From Dipteronia dyeriana (Eukaryota > Streptophyta > Magnoliopsida > Sapindales > Sapindaceae): DNA of 64,000 nucleotides. Positions 46,760-58,699 of the stretch are shown here, one piece after another (within the stretch, counting starts at the first letter, position 1; every line of letters starts with the position of its first letter). The notes beneath the pieces were generated by a model. That model was not told where the DNA came from. It saw only the letters and a program-made list of their open reading frames with translations, and did no database searches. The stretch lies in the NCBI GenBank assembly GCA_032871835.1, contig CM065296.1, positions 56,821,288 to 56,885,287 on the forward strand. Direction: 5' to 3'. The position numbers and the translations under genes were made by a program.

Positions 46760-49758
46760 ACAGCTCTACGGACTCTTTATATTGCAAGTCTCAAACTGAT
46801 TTCCTCTATATATGACACTCATTTACTCAGTTTGAGTTACATCCGTTAGTCTTTGATGTTTAACACATGTGATATAAAATTACTAGACATATTAATTGAA
46901 TGAAAAGACTATTTCTTTTATTTATAATTTATCATTATTTACATATTACAAGCTTTAGGGTAAAAACCCCAACAATCTCCCAGTTCCACTAAAACAAGTG
47001 AGACATGTCTCATAATCCTAGACCCTCTTGGTGACCTTCACCCTCTTTAGCCTTTAAGGATTTCTTAAATGGATCAACATGATTGTCCTACGATGCAATT
47101 TTGGTCATGGCGACATATCCTCTCTACACTAGCTCCTTGATGAGATGATATGTCCTCTCTTTATACTTACATCTTTTGTGGCTTCTTGGTTCTTTGGAAT
47201 TAGCCACAACACCACTATTATCACAATAAAGTGTGATTGGCTTATCCAGACCTAGAACAACTTCCAGATCACTCAAGAACTTACGAAGCCATACATCCTC
47301 CTTAGCTGTTTAACAAATGGCTACATATTCAGCTTTCATGGTGGAATTATCAATATATGATTGCTTGACACTCCTCCACACTATGGCTACACCAATAAGG
47401 GTAAATATTGACCCAGACATGGATTTTCTAGAATTCCTATCTGACTAAAAGTCAGTATCTATATATCTTAACGGGATTATATCTTGTCCTAAATATACTA
47501 GCGTATAGTTTCTTGTTCTCTAAAGATACTTGAGAATAGTCTTCACTGTAACCCAATGATCTAATCATGGGTTGGACTGAAACCTGTTGGCTACTCCCAC
47601 TATGAAGCAGATGTTCAGTCTCATGCATAACATATCATATATGAGATTACCTACTGCTGATGCATAGGGAACTTGCCTCATATCCTTAACCTGTTGAGGT
47701 GACTTAGGAGACTGTTCCTTAGACAAGTAAACTTCATGCCTGAAAGGTAAATAACCTTTCTTTGAGTTTTGTATCGAGATTCACACAAGAATCTTATCGA
47801 TATACAATGCTTGAGATAATGCCAAGAGTTTGTTCTTACGATCCCTTATTAATTTGATACCTAAAACATAACATGCCTCTCCTAAATCTTTCATTTGGAA
47901 TTGGCTTGACACCCAGCATTTTACTTCTGATAACACCCCTACATCATTCCCAATGAGTAGGAAATCATCTATGTATAAGATAAAGAAAGCTATCATCTTT
48001 TCAATGATTCACTTGTAAACACAAGGCTCATCGACGTTTTGCTCAAAGCATAGGTTTTGATAGCATTATCAAACCTAATGTTCCAAGATCTATATGCTTG
48101 TTTCAGTCCATAAATGGACCTTTGCATCTTGCAAACATTTTTCTCTTCATCTAAGGACATGAATCCCTCTCATATAGTTGATTTCATGAAGACTGCCATT
48201 CAAAAATGCAGTCTTGACATCCATTTATCAAATTTCATAATCAAAATAGACAATAATGGATAAGAGAATCTAAATAGACTTAAACATAGATACTATAGAG
48301 AAGGTCTTTTCACAATCGACCCCCTCCATTTGGTATAACCCTTTGCCACTATCCTTGCTTTTAATGTCTATAGCTTCCCGTCTACTCCTCTATTTCTCTT
48401 GTAGATTCATATAAATCCTATGGGTTTTATCCCATCTGATAAGTTTATAAGTTCCCAAACTGAGTTAGAGGACATTGACTCCATCTCGAGATTCATGGCT
48501 TTATGTCATTCTTCTTTATCAAAATCTTCCATTGCTTGTGTAAATGACATTGGATCATCCATATAATTATCAAAGACAACAACCTGTGTCTCTCTCATGC
48601 CTAAATAGTGATCAGGTTGTCGCACAACCCTCCTACTGCATTTAGGTAGTAGTGTGGTTTGACTATAAACCTTTTGACTCTCATACGTAGGTGGAGCAAC
48701 AACTCTTGTTGATTGAGCACTGGTCATACCAAGCTCTAACTCATTTAACACAAGCTTGCTTTAAGGTTTATGATCATTCATATAGTTCTCTTCAAGAAAC
48801 GTTGCATCTGTTGATATAAATATTTTATTCTCTTCAGGACTATAGAAGTATCCATATCTAGTCTCTTTGGAATAACCTACAAATAAGCTGACCATAGAAT
48901 TAGGGTGTAGCTTTCCAGTTCCGTTCTTTTATACATGTACTAGACACCCCTATATACGAAAATGTCACAAACTAACTTTACGACCATTCCACAACTCTAA
49001 GGGAGTTTTAGGAACATATTTGGATGGGACTACAATCAAAATGTAGGCCGCTGTTTGTAGTGCGTATCCCTAAATTAAATTTGGTAATGGTGAGAAACCA
49101 ATCATAGATCTCATCATTTCCTTTAAGGTTCTATTTCTCCTCTCCACAACACCATTTTGTTGTGGTGTTCTAGGAGTTGTGATTAGGGACACAATCTCAT
49201 GCTCAACCAAGTAGTCTTTAAACTCTTGGCCAAGATGCTTACCTCTAAGATCTCTTTGATCCGATCGTAAAGCGTTGATTGTCCTGGCCAATTGGTATTC
49301 AACTTCAGCTAAGAATTCTTTGAACTTTTCAAAAGTTTCCAACTACCGTTACATTAGGTAGACATATTCTTATCTTTAGTAGCCATCTATAAAGGTAACA
49401 TAATACTCATAACGACCCTTTGCTTTAACATTCATTGGTCCATAAGCGTCTGAATGTATAAGCCCTAGTGGTTCTGAAGCTCTAAGCCTTTTTCCAATAA
49501 AAGGTCTCTTGGTCATTTTACCTTCTAAATAGGATTTGTAGACAATAAGGTGCCAACCTCTAACTAGCATAAAGGCCTTTCTATCCTACCAAGGTTGATA
49601 TGACCAAGTCTTAGATGCCATTGATAAGTTTCATAATAATAAGAAACTTTTTGTCGTTTTGTTTTAGGTTTTTCAACTTTAAACATTTCAGCATTGAGCA
49701 GTGTTGTATGTATTAACAGTCTTAATACATACAAGTTGTTTTCTATTAATATCACCAA
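46760..49758 (-). mobile_element. Copia element F, truncated relative of B
   Basis: Last about 215 bp of a B-type 3' LTR (46760-46974, ending CCCCAACA), polypurine tract (reverse of ATCTCCCAG), then RNase H, RT, integrase and pre-integrase on -. It stops at 49758, where similarity to B ends inside the protease/pre-integrase linker; gag, leader and 5' LTR are missing. The LTR is truncated on the gypsy C side. Confidence 0.9.
46990..49758 (-). pseudogene. pol: Copia pol remnant (element F): integrase, RT, RNase H
   Basis: On -: pre-integrase HLRLGHINLGRIE (49564-49761), integrase N-part (49376-49570, FIDGY replacing FIDDY near the first catalytic Asp), core at 49070-49342 with NGVVERRNRTLKE, which keeps the Glu, the C-terminal region at 48506-48751 (RVVRQPDHYL), and RT at 47781-47996 with LYIDDFLLIGND (both catalytic Asp kept). 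RNase H lies between 47000 and 47700 with stops. The domain order and motifs match B and E. Confidence 0.88.
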
Positions 49759-51262
49759 CATGTAAACACCTATTGAATATTACAAAGTACAAACACATAT
49801 TATTATAATATCAAGAAATTAATAACCAAAAAATCATTACAAACCAGCCCCAAATAAAAAAAGCAGACTTAATAGCTCAACAACCAGCCTAAAAATAAAA
49901 GCAGTCAATCAAAGACAAAAGAGACATCAAATTCAAAGACCAATCAACATAAAATGTTAGGAGTGAATAAAACAAGAAATAGAAAACAGTGAAAAACAAA
50001 GAGACAAATGGTGGACATGACCTAAAAACAAAACCAACCTAGTGCAAAGAATAAAGTAAAGATAGTTACTGGTAAGGTTTATTAATCACAGTTTCTATGC
50101 TCAGCTCCAAAAATGTTTCCATCAACAGTAACAAAGAAAAGAAGTAAAGTAGTAAATCCATACATGCAAAAGCATAAGTGGTGGCAAAAGAGATGAAAAT
50201 GGTCAATGGAGCTACAATGATGAACCATAGTCGGTAGAAACAAAATGAGAGACTGAGAGAGTAAGTGAGGTCAGACACATTTAGGATTTAGGGTTAGGTT
50301 TCAAAGTTAAAAAAAAAAGTATATATACTTAGTAAAATAGAAACAAATTGATTTTTTTTTTGTAAACAAAGATATTTTAGAAAAGGTAACTTTGTTATGT
50401 TTTAGATTTGTGTTGCCTTGATTCCATAATAAAACTCTCTTTCATTGTATTTCTAAGTTGCTTAGGTGGTTCATGATTGTATTAGATTTCAACAAAGAAA
50501 AGCAACTACTCATGCAAAGTTTGTCTTCAAGAGGAAAGGTGCTTGCTTGAATATGAAGGTATCAAGATTATTCTTTCTCTTGCAAGGTGTATTAGGCACA
50601 CACACACATTATATCCATATGTGTCCATTTATCGTTGTGCTCAGTTTTGTATAACACAGTCAAACACTTGATATTGAATGCTCATGCATTGGTGTAGAAT
50701 TAACAAGTTTTGAAAAATGCATGTTTGTAGACGATTTATTTGAAATAAGCATTCTTGTGTGATTTGTGTTTGTATGTTTTCATATTTTTATAACATTACC
50801 TTGGACTTGAATTTAGTGTTATATTAATCCTTATTGAGTTCCGGTCACTTTGGTTACTTTTACATTTGATTTCGAGTTCCAAGGTAAAAGTTATGAAACT
50901 TTCCGGTTATGTTGCATACATTATCTTCGTCTTTATATATCGAGTCGATTTCATATTTTATGGTCAAAATTTTATAGATGTCCATATTTGTGAGAGAGTC
51001 CTAGTTTTTAATCTAAAAATGGATTCGAATTCAGATTCAGAGGCCGGAGAATGATCGAAGAGCACGTAGGGAGCGCAAAGAGGAAGTGGCGATGGCCGAA
51101 GCCATCAAGCCACACCTTCCAGAGATGGCACGTGGCCATCTCGAGAGGGATAGTCCTCTGCCCTCGAGATGGAAATGCACCATCTCAGGGTGGTTACCTT
51201 CCACCCCTTGCTTTTTATTGATTTCCCTCTCTTTTTCTCTCATAAGTTCATAAGTTGAGTTT
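49759..51262. other. Unassigned AT-rich region between Copia F and Copia G
   Basis: About 1.5 kb with no similarity that I can see to other parts of the window. 49760-50060 is A-rich on + without open frames. 50290-50370 has A and T runs. ORFs of 60-70 codons (50066-50278 on -, 50466-50654 and 50866-51054 on +) have no recognisable domain. It may include part of the LTR of G, a non-autonomous element or an old host fragment. Confidence 0.4.
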
Positions 51263-52524
51263 GTTGAAGTTACAAGAATACAAGTGTAGAAAAGTTTTCT
51301 CTAAACTCTTGATTTTTGGTTTTTGTGATATCTCCTTCATTTCAACTCAGAATTAGTTGATTCAAAAACTGAAATTGAGTATCTTGAGGGATCTACAAAC
51401 CTTAAGAATTTTCTGAAAAAAAGGATTTCTAGATTTTTCATAGTGATTAGATTCTTACTCGAGATTTCATCTTTTGGTGGTAAATCATCTTCTTCAATGT
51501 TTTCTTCTTTGATCCTCTTTATGTTTGTTCTTATTTGATTAAGATGAATGAACAAGATGATTTTGATTTCATTTTGTAGTTTTTTTAATTGATTTTTCAA
51601 GTTTAGCTTGTGTTGTGCTCATTTGATAATCTTTAGGCTAAACTTGATTGACATGAACTTGTTTCTAGAAATACTTTAGTATTCTTGTGCTTGATTGCTC
51701 ATTTCTAGATTCAGTTTTATGCTCTAAGAACTAGGTCATATTCATTTGATATTTCTATTTCTCCTAACTAGTTCTTAGTTGATTACATGCTTAGGTTTCT
51801 AGATATATTTGAGATTGATCTTTGAAAGTCTTATCTAGTTATCTTGTTGCATGTTCTTAGAGTCTTGTTTGATCAACATTCTCTATTTGCTTGTGATTGG
51901 ATCATGATTGCATGTTTGCACATCATTTAGATCATTGCCTTGTAAGAAGCGGAAGTCTCTTGTTAAAGCGAGTATAAATTTAACTAGAGTAAAGAGTCTT
52001 GGCTAGGGCACGTGGTCCGGATAGTCAAGCAAGAAGACTTGTCTAGGATTGGTGAATTCGGATAGACAAGCAAAACTCTTCCTAGTGGCAAGGGTTTTAG
52101 AGGTGTTTTTCACATCTTGGATAGGAAGTAGGCAAGTAATTCACTAGGCCTGAGGGTAGAGTGAGAGTGATAACTTGGAGAGCATTTCATGTGTTGAATG
52201 CTTAAGTGTGTAACTCTTATATGACATAGTGGATTATAGTTTGCCGGTGGTTGTGGTATCAACCCATGGATGTTTTCTCTTTGGAGGTTTTACCACGTAA
52301 ATACCTTGTGTTGATTTTTAGCTTTTAATTCCTTTGCTTAGTTGATTTGAATTGCTTCAACATTTGCTATATTTTCATTCATTTCATAATGTTAAAGTGA
52401 TTATATTGAAAATTGCTCTAACTTTTGTTTAAAATGGCTTGTGTTTTATAGAAGTTTAAAGTTTTGCCTATACCTATTCACCCCCTGAGTATATTTGCAC
52501 TATAAGGACAAGAGAATTTTCAAT

Positions 52525-52536
52525 TGGTATTAGAGC
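52525..52536 (+). other. PBS-like site of Copia G
   Basis: TGGTATTAGAGC, one mismatch from the initiator-Met PBS, about 15 bases after the likely LTR end. Confidence 0.7.
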
Positions 52537-52639
52537 GGGTGTCTAGAAGCACTTAGATGGATCTTCTTTATAATGTATGTTATCTTGTTTTTGTGGTTAA
52601 TCATGATTAAGGAATAGTATTCCTTTGTGGCTTATTTTG

Positions 52640-53560
52640 TTGAAGTTGAGCCTATTGATTTGGAAGATCAAAAGATCAACGATCTCATTCAAGAGAATGA
52701 AAGGATCTCTAAGGTCAATAAGTATCTCAATATGAAGTTAGAAAATCATGAACTTTGCTAAAAAGAGATTAATGAACTTAAAAGCAAAATTCTTAATCTT
52801 GAGAAAAACTTGAATGATAGTAATGATAGACTAAGAATTTTGAAACAAGAGATTGAGCAAAGAGATAATTCTTTTGATTGTGCTAAGAGACTTGAAAATG
52901 AACTTATAGTCAAAATTAGCAAGCATGAAAGTCAAGAGAAAATCCTTCGTGACAAGCTTGATGAATTCAATAAAATGATGAGTAAGATGTCATCTAGTGC
53001 TAATAAAGTAGACAATCTCATCAAGAGTGTTAAACATCCCAGTGACAAAAGAGATTTAGGTTATGTAAATGAAAAGATTACATCTTCTTCTAACAAACCT
53101 ACTTTTGTCAAAGCTAGTGGTGAAGTTTAAGTAGGTACACTCTTTAACGGTAAAGCCATGAATGCTACCGAAGGTGCCTCAACATCAGTAATGAAGGTTA
53201 AGGAAAAGACTCAACAAGGCCAATGACAATGTGAATCTTTATCAAATGCAAAAGGCAAGGCATCAAATATTGAATATCAAAGAGATAAAAATGTGCGAGA
53301 ACAATATGAGTTGAAAGCGCATGCCAAAGGTAAATCTCACAAATTCATACCTATTTGTCATTATTGCAACATGGTTATGCATATAAGACCTAGATGTTTT
53401 GCATATATTCATAAGTGTAAACTTGAAAATGATTCGCATGATATGTCTTTGTTGAAGGTCCTAGGCAATCATCAATATATGGAGTTAGACCTAGATCTAA
53501 AAAGACCTTTGAAAAGCATGTTGAGAATAAAATTGTTGATGACGTGCTCGTGAAACCTTG
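52640..53560 (+). pseudogene. gag: Gag C-terminal half with coiled coil and zinc knuckle (element G)
   Basis: From about 52630 the frame reads VEVEPIDLEDQKINDLIQEN, a long charged segment rich in E, K, L and N with heptad-like spacing typical of a coiled coil (open at 52810-53130 after one stop). After a stop the frame resumes at 53293 and has a knuckle CHYCNMVMHIRPRC (about 53358-53399), a CX2CX4HX4C pattern. The usual N-terminal gag domain should lie before this, but only about 100 bp separate the PBS from the coiled coil, so it has been deleted. Confidence 0.75.
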
Positions 53561-53739
53561 TGTTGCATCTTATTCTACTATGCGTAAGAAAGTTGATAAT
53601 GATATGTTTGAAAATGTGACTAAAGGAGTCAAAGTGCATAACAGCAAATCAAAGCATGTTAATAAAAGTAAGAATGAGAAACTTGTAAAGAAAATATGGG
53701 TTGGAAAAGACATTTCATAATGTCTTGTTGCACAATATG

Positions 53740-54140
53740 CTCTTAGAGCTAACTCATCCTATTGTTAGTACCTAAATAGCAGTTGCTCTACGAATATGAC
53801 CGGTAATAAGGAATTCTTTAAGAATCTTGTTATGAATGATGGTGGATGGGTTACATTTGGTGATGGCACCAAGAAGCAAGTTTTAGGCAAAAGAACTATT
53901 TTTATTCCCGGGTTGCCTAAACTTAAAGATACTTTGTATGTTAATGTTCTTCAAGCTAATCTAATAAGCATAACACATTTGTGTTAGATTTTTCATGAGG
54001 TTAGCTTTAATAAGGATGTGTGCACTATTATTAATAAAAAGGGCAAATTTGTTTTAATAGTCAAAAGATCTCTAGATGATTTCTATTGTCTTGAAGTAGA
54101 CCCTTTAACTTGTAATATGGCTAAAGATTGCAACAATTTA
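53740..54140 (+). pseudogene. pol: Protease and pre-integrase start (element G)
   Basis: Reads YLNSSCSTNMTGNKEFF at about 53766-53816, then FGDGTKKQVLGKRT and LPKLKDTLYVN (open 53796-53987). The catalytic Asp-Ser-Gly is Asn-Ser-Ser here, so the protease is inactive. A stop (TAG) follows at 53985. The reading continues in pieces (CTIINKKGKFV) until LTR DNA starts at about 54141. Confidence 0.78.
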
Positions 54141-55291
54141 TGAGTTCATCTAGAATTGTATTAAGGCATGTGAACTTGTTTCTTTTAGTAAGAATGTGTC
54201 TAGTTCACATGTGGACTTTTTATTTAAGTTCAATGGATTTAATAAAATAGGAAAAACAATATTTGACCCATATATATTGGCTTGGGCGGCTAAGGCTATA
54301 TATAATAGCTTATTATATTGTTTTTATTTTATTATTTAATTAAATGGAAATTAATTAATTTGTTAATTAATTAATTAATTAATTAATTTGTTAATTAATT
54401 AATTAATTAATTAAAAGTAAAAATCTTTTTCCTTGTAGGAGAAGGCATCCTAGAGTCATATTATTGTTGGTAATATGATATGTATCAAATACTATATTTG
54501 ATAAGTAGATAAATAAAAGAAATTTATTTATCTAGTCAAATGAGGAAGTATTTGATTACTATTAGGACTCTAATTGACAATTGGTCAAATTAGGAAGTTT
54601 TTGATTTAGTCACAATTTAATTTATATTCAATAATTGGTTATTGAATAAATACACTATTTGTGTTGGATTAGGAGTCTTGGTAATTAAAAGAAATTCTAT
54701 TTTTAAGAGGATTGAATCCAAATTTTGATAGGAGTCTTGGTAAAGTAGAAATCCTCTTTCTAGGAGGATTTTCGGCCACCTATATATACTCCTATATAGA
54801 ATTTCGACCAAGACCTAATTTTTTGTGTGAGAAGTTGTTTTTTATTTGTATTTTTATAGTTATATAAAAAAAACTTCATCCAACTCGTAGATATTGTGTT
54901 TTGAATTCGGCCAAGGAGAAGAGAAAAGAGGAATGTTTTGTTTTCGATAGTGCACTAGTAGCCTTTACATCAAAAGGTTTTGCGTACAACATCGAATCAA
55001 GGTTCACGCGAGTTTCAATCAAGAAGAAGATTTTGTTTGTTTCCATTCTCAGGTTACATTAAAAGAAAGGGAGCCCACACTCCTAGGTGATTCACGTTCA
55101 TGATTGGATTGGAAGATCTTACGGATTTAATTCGAAGCTAGTTCAATCGTCATGAAAAAAAAGGTACGATACTTTTAATATACGTCAATTAATCTAGAGT
55201 TAAGGTTCTTTCTATTAAAGGGGATTTTTTAAAAATATACCAAACCCTAATTTTTCGCTTCAGTCGCGTTTTGAACCAATTTTTCCCTACA
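54141..55291 (+). repeat. Family-A LTR 3' half, subfamily 2 (copy 9)
   Basis: Begins at about LTR position 1086 (GTTCATCTAGAATTG) and ends CCCTACA at 55291. Shares the alternative hairpin stem (54456-54478) and the extra block with the 10-bp hairpin (54625-54648) with copy 8. The TTAATTAATT tract is expanded at about 54350-54414. It joins Copia G directly to a gypsy leader. Confidence 0.88.
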
Positions 55292-55316
55292 AGTTCTCCA
55301 TCTCCATTCGTTGAAG

Positions 55317-55353
<37 letters not shown>

Positions 55354-55962
55354 GAGGGAGAGAGAGAGAGATTGAATGTTCCATTTCATTGTACTAGAGA
55401 TTGTATATTGATTTATTGATAAAAAAAGTGAATATTTCTTAGTCCACCATTTCATTTGTTCTCATCTTCTTAGTAAACTTACACGTGTAACTGGTATCGT
55501 AGGTACATAACCCCGACCGTGATCCCTTGAGGAAGCGGTCCTGAGGGTGTTAACTGGAATTCCTCACCCCGAGTAAATTTTTGGCTAACACTTTTTGGCA
55601 CTATCTATGAGAACAATCCACACCCTTTTTAAAATCACGTGTTTGAGTTTTCTTATGCAAATAAATTCATGCCTTGAAGCTTCCATCCTCCCAGGGGAAG
55701 TTCAAGATATCCGGGCAACAATTCACAGTTTTCACCCATAAGGCTCGGAAGAGAGGCAAGGGATCGAAGCACCCAAATCTTGCTCTAGTGTCGGTTAATA
55801 CGGCTAAAGCTCCAGCTCCCCCGGTGATAGGCCAACCTTGATCAGCAGGCTAAGATTTTCTTTGAAAGTAACCAATAACGACTAGATACAGAGGGAATCA
55901 CTCATTAACCTGTAGGACCAAATGTCCAGGAGGAGCCCAACCGGCTAGAGGCTAGGATACAC
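55292..55962 (+). mobile_element. Gypsy LTR end and leader fragment I
   Basis: AT and GA microsatellites at 55318-55370, then LTR-like sequence to GCTAACA at 55590 and CTTTTTGGCACTATCTATGAGAAC, which resembles the PBS and leader start of plant Tat elements (usual form TTGGCGCCGTCTGTGGGAAC). Stop-ridden gag-like text (PGEVQDIRATI) follows and is cut at about 55962 by LTR copy 10. Assignment rests on this short motif. Confidence 0.45.
55318..55372. repeat. (TA)n and (GA)n microsatellite
   Basis: TA repeats followed by GAGAGAGAGA just after the end of LTR copy 9. Confidence 0.9.
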
Positions 55963-56940
55963 TTGGCGATTACTGGTATTCTTCATGAGGATACACTTTC
56001 TCCAATAAGGTTGTCTAGGGTACGAATGAGTAGCATCAACTTATTCTATATTTATTTAAGAGTTCAATTTTAGTTCTTTAGTGGAATGAACTAAAATTAA
56101 ATAGATCGGACCTAAGTGAATCATTTGTTGATTGTGATTGGGTTGTGTCTATTAGAGCTTTGATTTAGATAGCCCGCCAAGATCCCCAATCCAGACGAAC
56201 TTGCATGGATCACTTGATATATTCTACCAGACCAATTTAGGGGTCCATCTAGAATTGTATTAAGGCATGTGAACTTGTTTCTTTTTGTAAGAATAGGTCT
56301 AGTTTACATGTGTTCTTTTTATTAAGGTCTAATGTTTTTCATAAAATAAGAAATAAAATATATGGCCCATATACATGTGTTGGGCGGCAAGGCTATTAAG
56401 AATAGCTTAAATTTTATTATTTTTATTTTATTATTTAATTAAATGAAAATTAATTAATTTGTTGATTACTTAATTATTTAATTAAAAGTCAAAATCTTTT
56501 TCCTAATAGGACATGGTCTTCTAAAATTATACTATTGTTAGTAGTATAATTAATATTAAAGACTACATTTAAAAAGTAGATAAATAAAAAGAGTTATTTA
56601 TCTAATCAAATTAGGAAGTCTTTAATATGCATACAAATACACTATTGAGTTGGATTAGGAGTCTTGGTGTTCGGATAGAATTCCTTTTTGAAAAAGATTC
56701 TTAACCACCAAGTAAATCTACCTAAGGAAAGGATTCTTAACTACTAAGTAATCCTTCTTAGGAAAAGAATTAAATATCCTAATTATATCCAATGAAATTT
56801 CGGTCAGCCCATATATATATATATATATATAATAGGATAGAATTCCTTTTAGATAAGGATTCTTAACTACCAAATAAATCTACCTAAGGAAAAGATTCTT
56901 GCCAACCAAGTAAATGCTTCTTAGGAGAGGATTTATGATC

Positions 56941-56981
<41 letters not shown>

Positions 56982-57630
56982 TATGTATGTTACTTTCGAC
57001 CATCCTAAGTTTTCCTTTGATTTTTAGAGTGAAAATTTCGGCCAACCTAAGAGTTTTCTAAGAGAGAATTTTGCTTGGCAATAGAGAATTTGAGAGAGAA
57101 AATTTAGTATTTTACTCTAGACAAAATTCAATCAACTCTAAGACATAGGGTGTGGAATTCGGCCACTGAAAAAAGAGAAAAAGTGAACGTTTTTGTTTTC
57201 GATAGCTCACTAGTATCCTTTACATCAAAAAGGTTTTGTGTACAACATCGAATCAAGGTTCACGCAAGTTTCAATCAAATTGATTGATAATTCACAAGTG
57301 ACCGGAGTTCTTGATTTTTCTCTTGGAGGATATTTGTAACTAACAAAGAAGAAGATTTTGTTTGTTTCCATCCTCCGGTATACAATTTAAAGAAATGGAG
57401 CCCACACTCCAAGGTGATTCACGTTCGTGATTGGATTGGAAGATCTTGCAGATTCAATTCGACGCTAGTTCAATCGTCAAGAAAAAAAATGGTACGATAC
57501 TTTTTATATACATCAATTAATATAGGGTTAAGGTTCTTGTTATTAAAAGGGAAAATTTTTATTTATACGCAAACCCTAATTTTCGTTTTCTTACGCTTCT
57601 GTTGTGTTTTGAACCGTTTTTTTCCCTTCA
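55963..57630 (+). repeat. Family-A LTR lacking its first about 810 bp (copy 10)
   Basis: Begins at TTGGCGATTACTGG and ends at CCCTTCA (57630). Contains the hairpin (56526-56550), two (TA)n tracts (about 56812-56832 and 56946-56978) and TTTCGGCCA near 57036. The left junction has GGATACAC, which also occurs about 30 bases further on inside the LTR, a possible microhomology at the break. Confidence 0.87.
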
Positions 57631-57837
57631 CATCCGAGCTAGCATCTAGAAGAAACCACCCAAGACACCGCTAAGGAATAAAAACCCGAGAAAATATGAG
57701 CACAGGTACTTGGCACATTATGTTCTACTCGGGACAAGCACAAGAAACCTGAGTAAAGAGGCATCATACGATTCATATGTGTGAATAAGCCAGCCCAAGA
57801 ATCATACTCTAATACGTATCTGTATCCAAGGAGGAAA

Positions 57838-57990
57838 GAATTTAGGAAGCTTCTAGAAAGATAATACGCCAAACAAGAAACAGATTCCAAGTCAAACAAG
57901 AATTTAGGAAGCTTCTAGAAGGATAATACGCCAAACAAGAAACAGATTCCAAGAAACATATTCCAAACAAGAAACAGATTCCAAGTCAAG
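57838..57990 (+). repeat. 61-bp tandem repeat in the H LTR
   Basis: The unit AGAATTTAGGAAGCTTCTAG... starts at 57838 and again at 57899 with few changes. A partial third copy (CCAAACAAGAAACAGATTCC) follows at 57963. Confidence 0.88.
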
Positions 57991-58197
57991 CAATAACTCA
58001 GTTATTTTAGAGATTGCATGTCCATTAGGAATGTAAATCCTAAATCAAATTGTGTAATTAGATCCCCATGAAGATTCAAATTCTACTCAAAGGATCTCCA
58101 AAATAGAAAAGAAGATAAAGACGAATCCAACAAACAACCAGCCATAATACAAATTCTTTTTCTTACTTGTACAACAAGAATTAGGGTTCTATGCACA

Positions 58198-58205
58198 TAT
58201 AAATA
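58198..58205 (+). promoter_or_regulatory. TATA box of the gypsy H LTR
   Basis: TATAAATA in the context GCACATATAAATAAACCCGC, about 300 bp before the LTR end. Confidence 0.6.
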
Positions 58206-58496
58206 AACCCGCAATCTCATTAAAAAGATATAGAACGATATATACATAAAAAATCACTACAAGAGAGAGGCAAAAGAAATCGAGTGGTGTAATTCTTCAT
58301 TTAAATAGTGGATTTGGCTTGGTAGTGTATTCTGCTACCCATGGACGTTTCTTCGATCACTGGAGTTTTGCCATGTAAACTCGTGTTGTTATTGCTCACA
58401 TTACATTCTCTTTCTCTTTCTCTTTCTCTTTTGACAGGTCATAACCAAATCCAACGTTGTTGACGTTCTCATCCATCGAGAAATCTACGTCAACAA

Positions 58497-58513
58497 TTGG
58501 CTCTAGATGGAGG
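58497..58513 (+). other. PBS-like site of gypsy H
   Basis: TTGGCTCTAGATGGAGG, one base after the LTR end CAACA. It resembles the TTGGCGCTAGAAGGAGG form found after Tat LTRs. The tRNA is not assigned. Confidence 0.5.
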
Positions 58514-58699
58514 GGGGTTAAACCGCTGATCTGATTAAGCAATGGTTGGTAGTGGAAGCAAAGACAGTTCCAGGGATATCCGAAAATCTCTAGATAATGC
58601 TCATATAGGATGAACACACGAGGTCACACTATAACCACCGGGAACCAACTAGCACCCCTGGCTGGTATCCAACAAATCCATTCTACCAGTGAATATAGC

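Larger units (their letters stand above)
51263..54140 (+). mobile_element. Sirevirus-like Copia element G, truncated
   Basis: A possible LTR from TGTTGAAGTTAC at about 51263 to about 52509, a PBS-like site, a coiled-coil gag fragment, a zinc knuckle and a protease start, cut at 54140 by LTR copy 9. The gag coiled coil and the protease form YLNSSCSTNMTG (usual YLDSGCSRHMTG) point to the Sirevirus lineage. The LTR borders are uncertain because there is no second copy. Confidence 0.65.
57631..58495 (+). repeat. Probable 5' LTR of gypsy H
   Basis: Ends GTCAACA at 58495, directly before a PBS-like motif. Contains a TATA box, a 61-bp tandem repeat and a CTTT repeat at 58408-58436. The left border is not clear because copy 10 adjoins it and no second copy of this LTR is in the window. 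Confidence 0.55.

Noticed and set aside
50066..50278. Hydrophobic 70-codon minus ORF as a membrane protein
   Set aside because: No start context, no homologue that I recognise, and TC-rich composition is enough to explain the hydrophobic residues.
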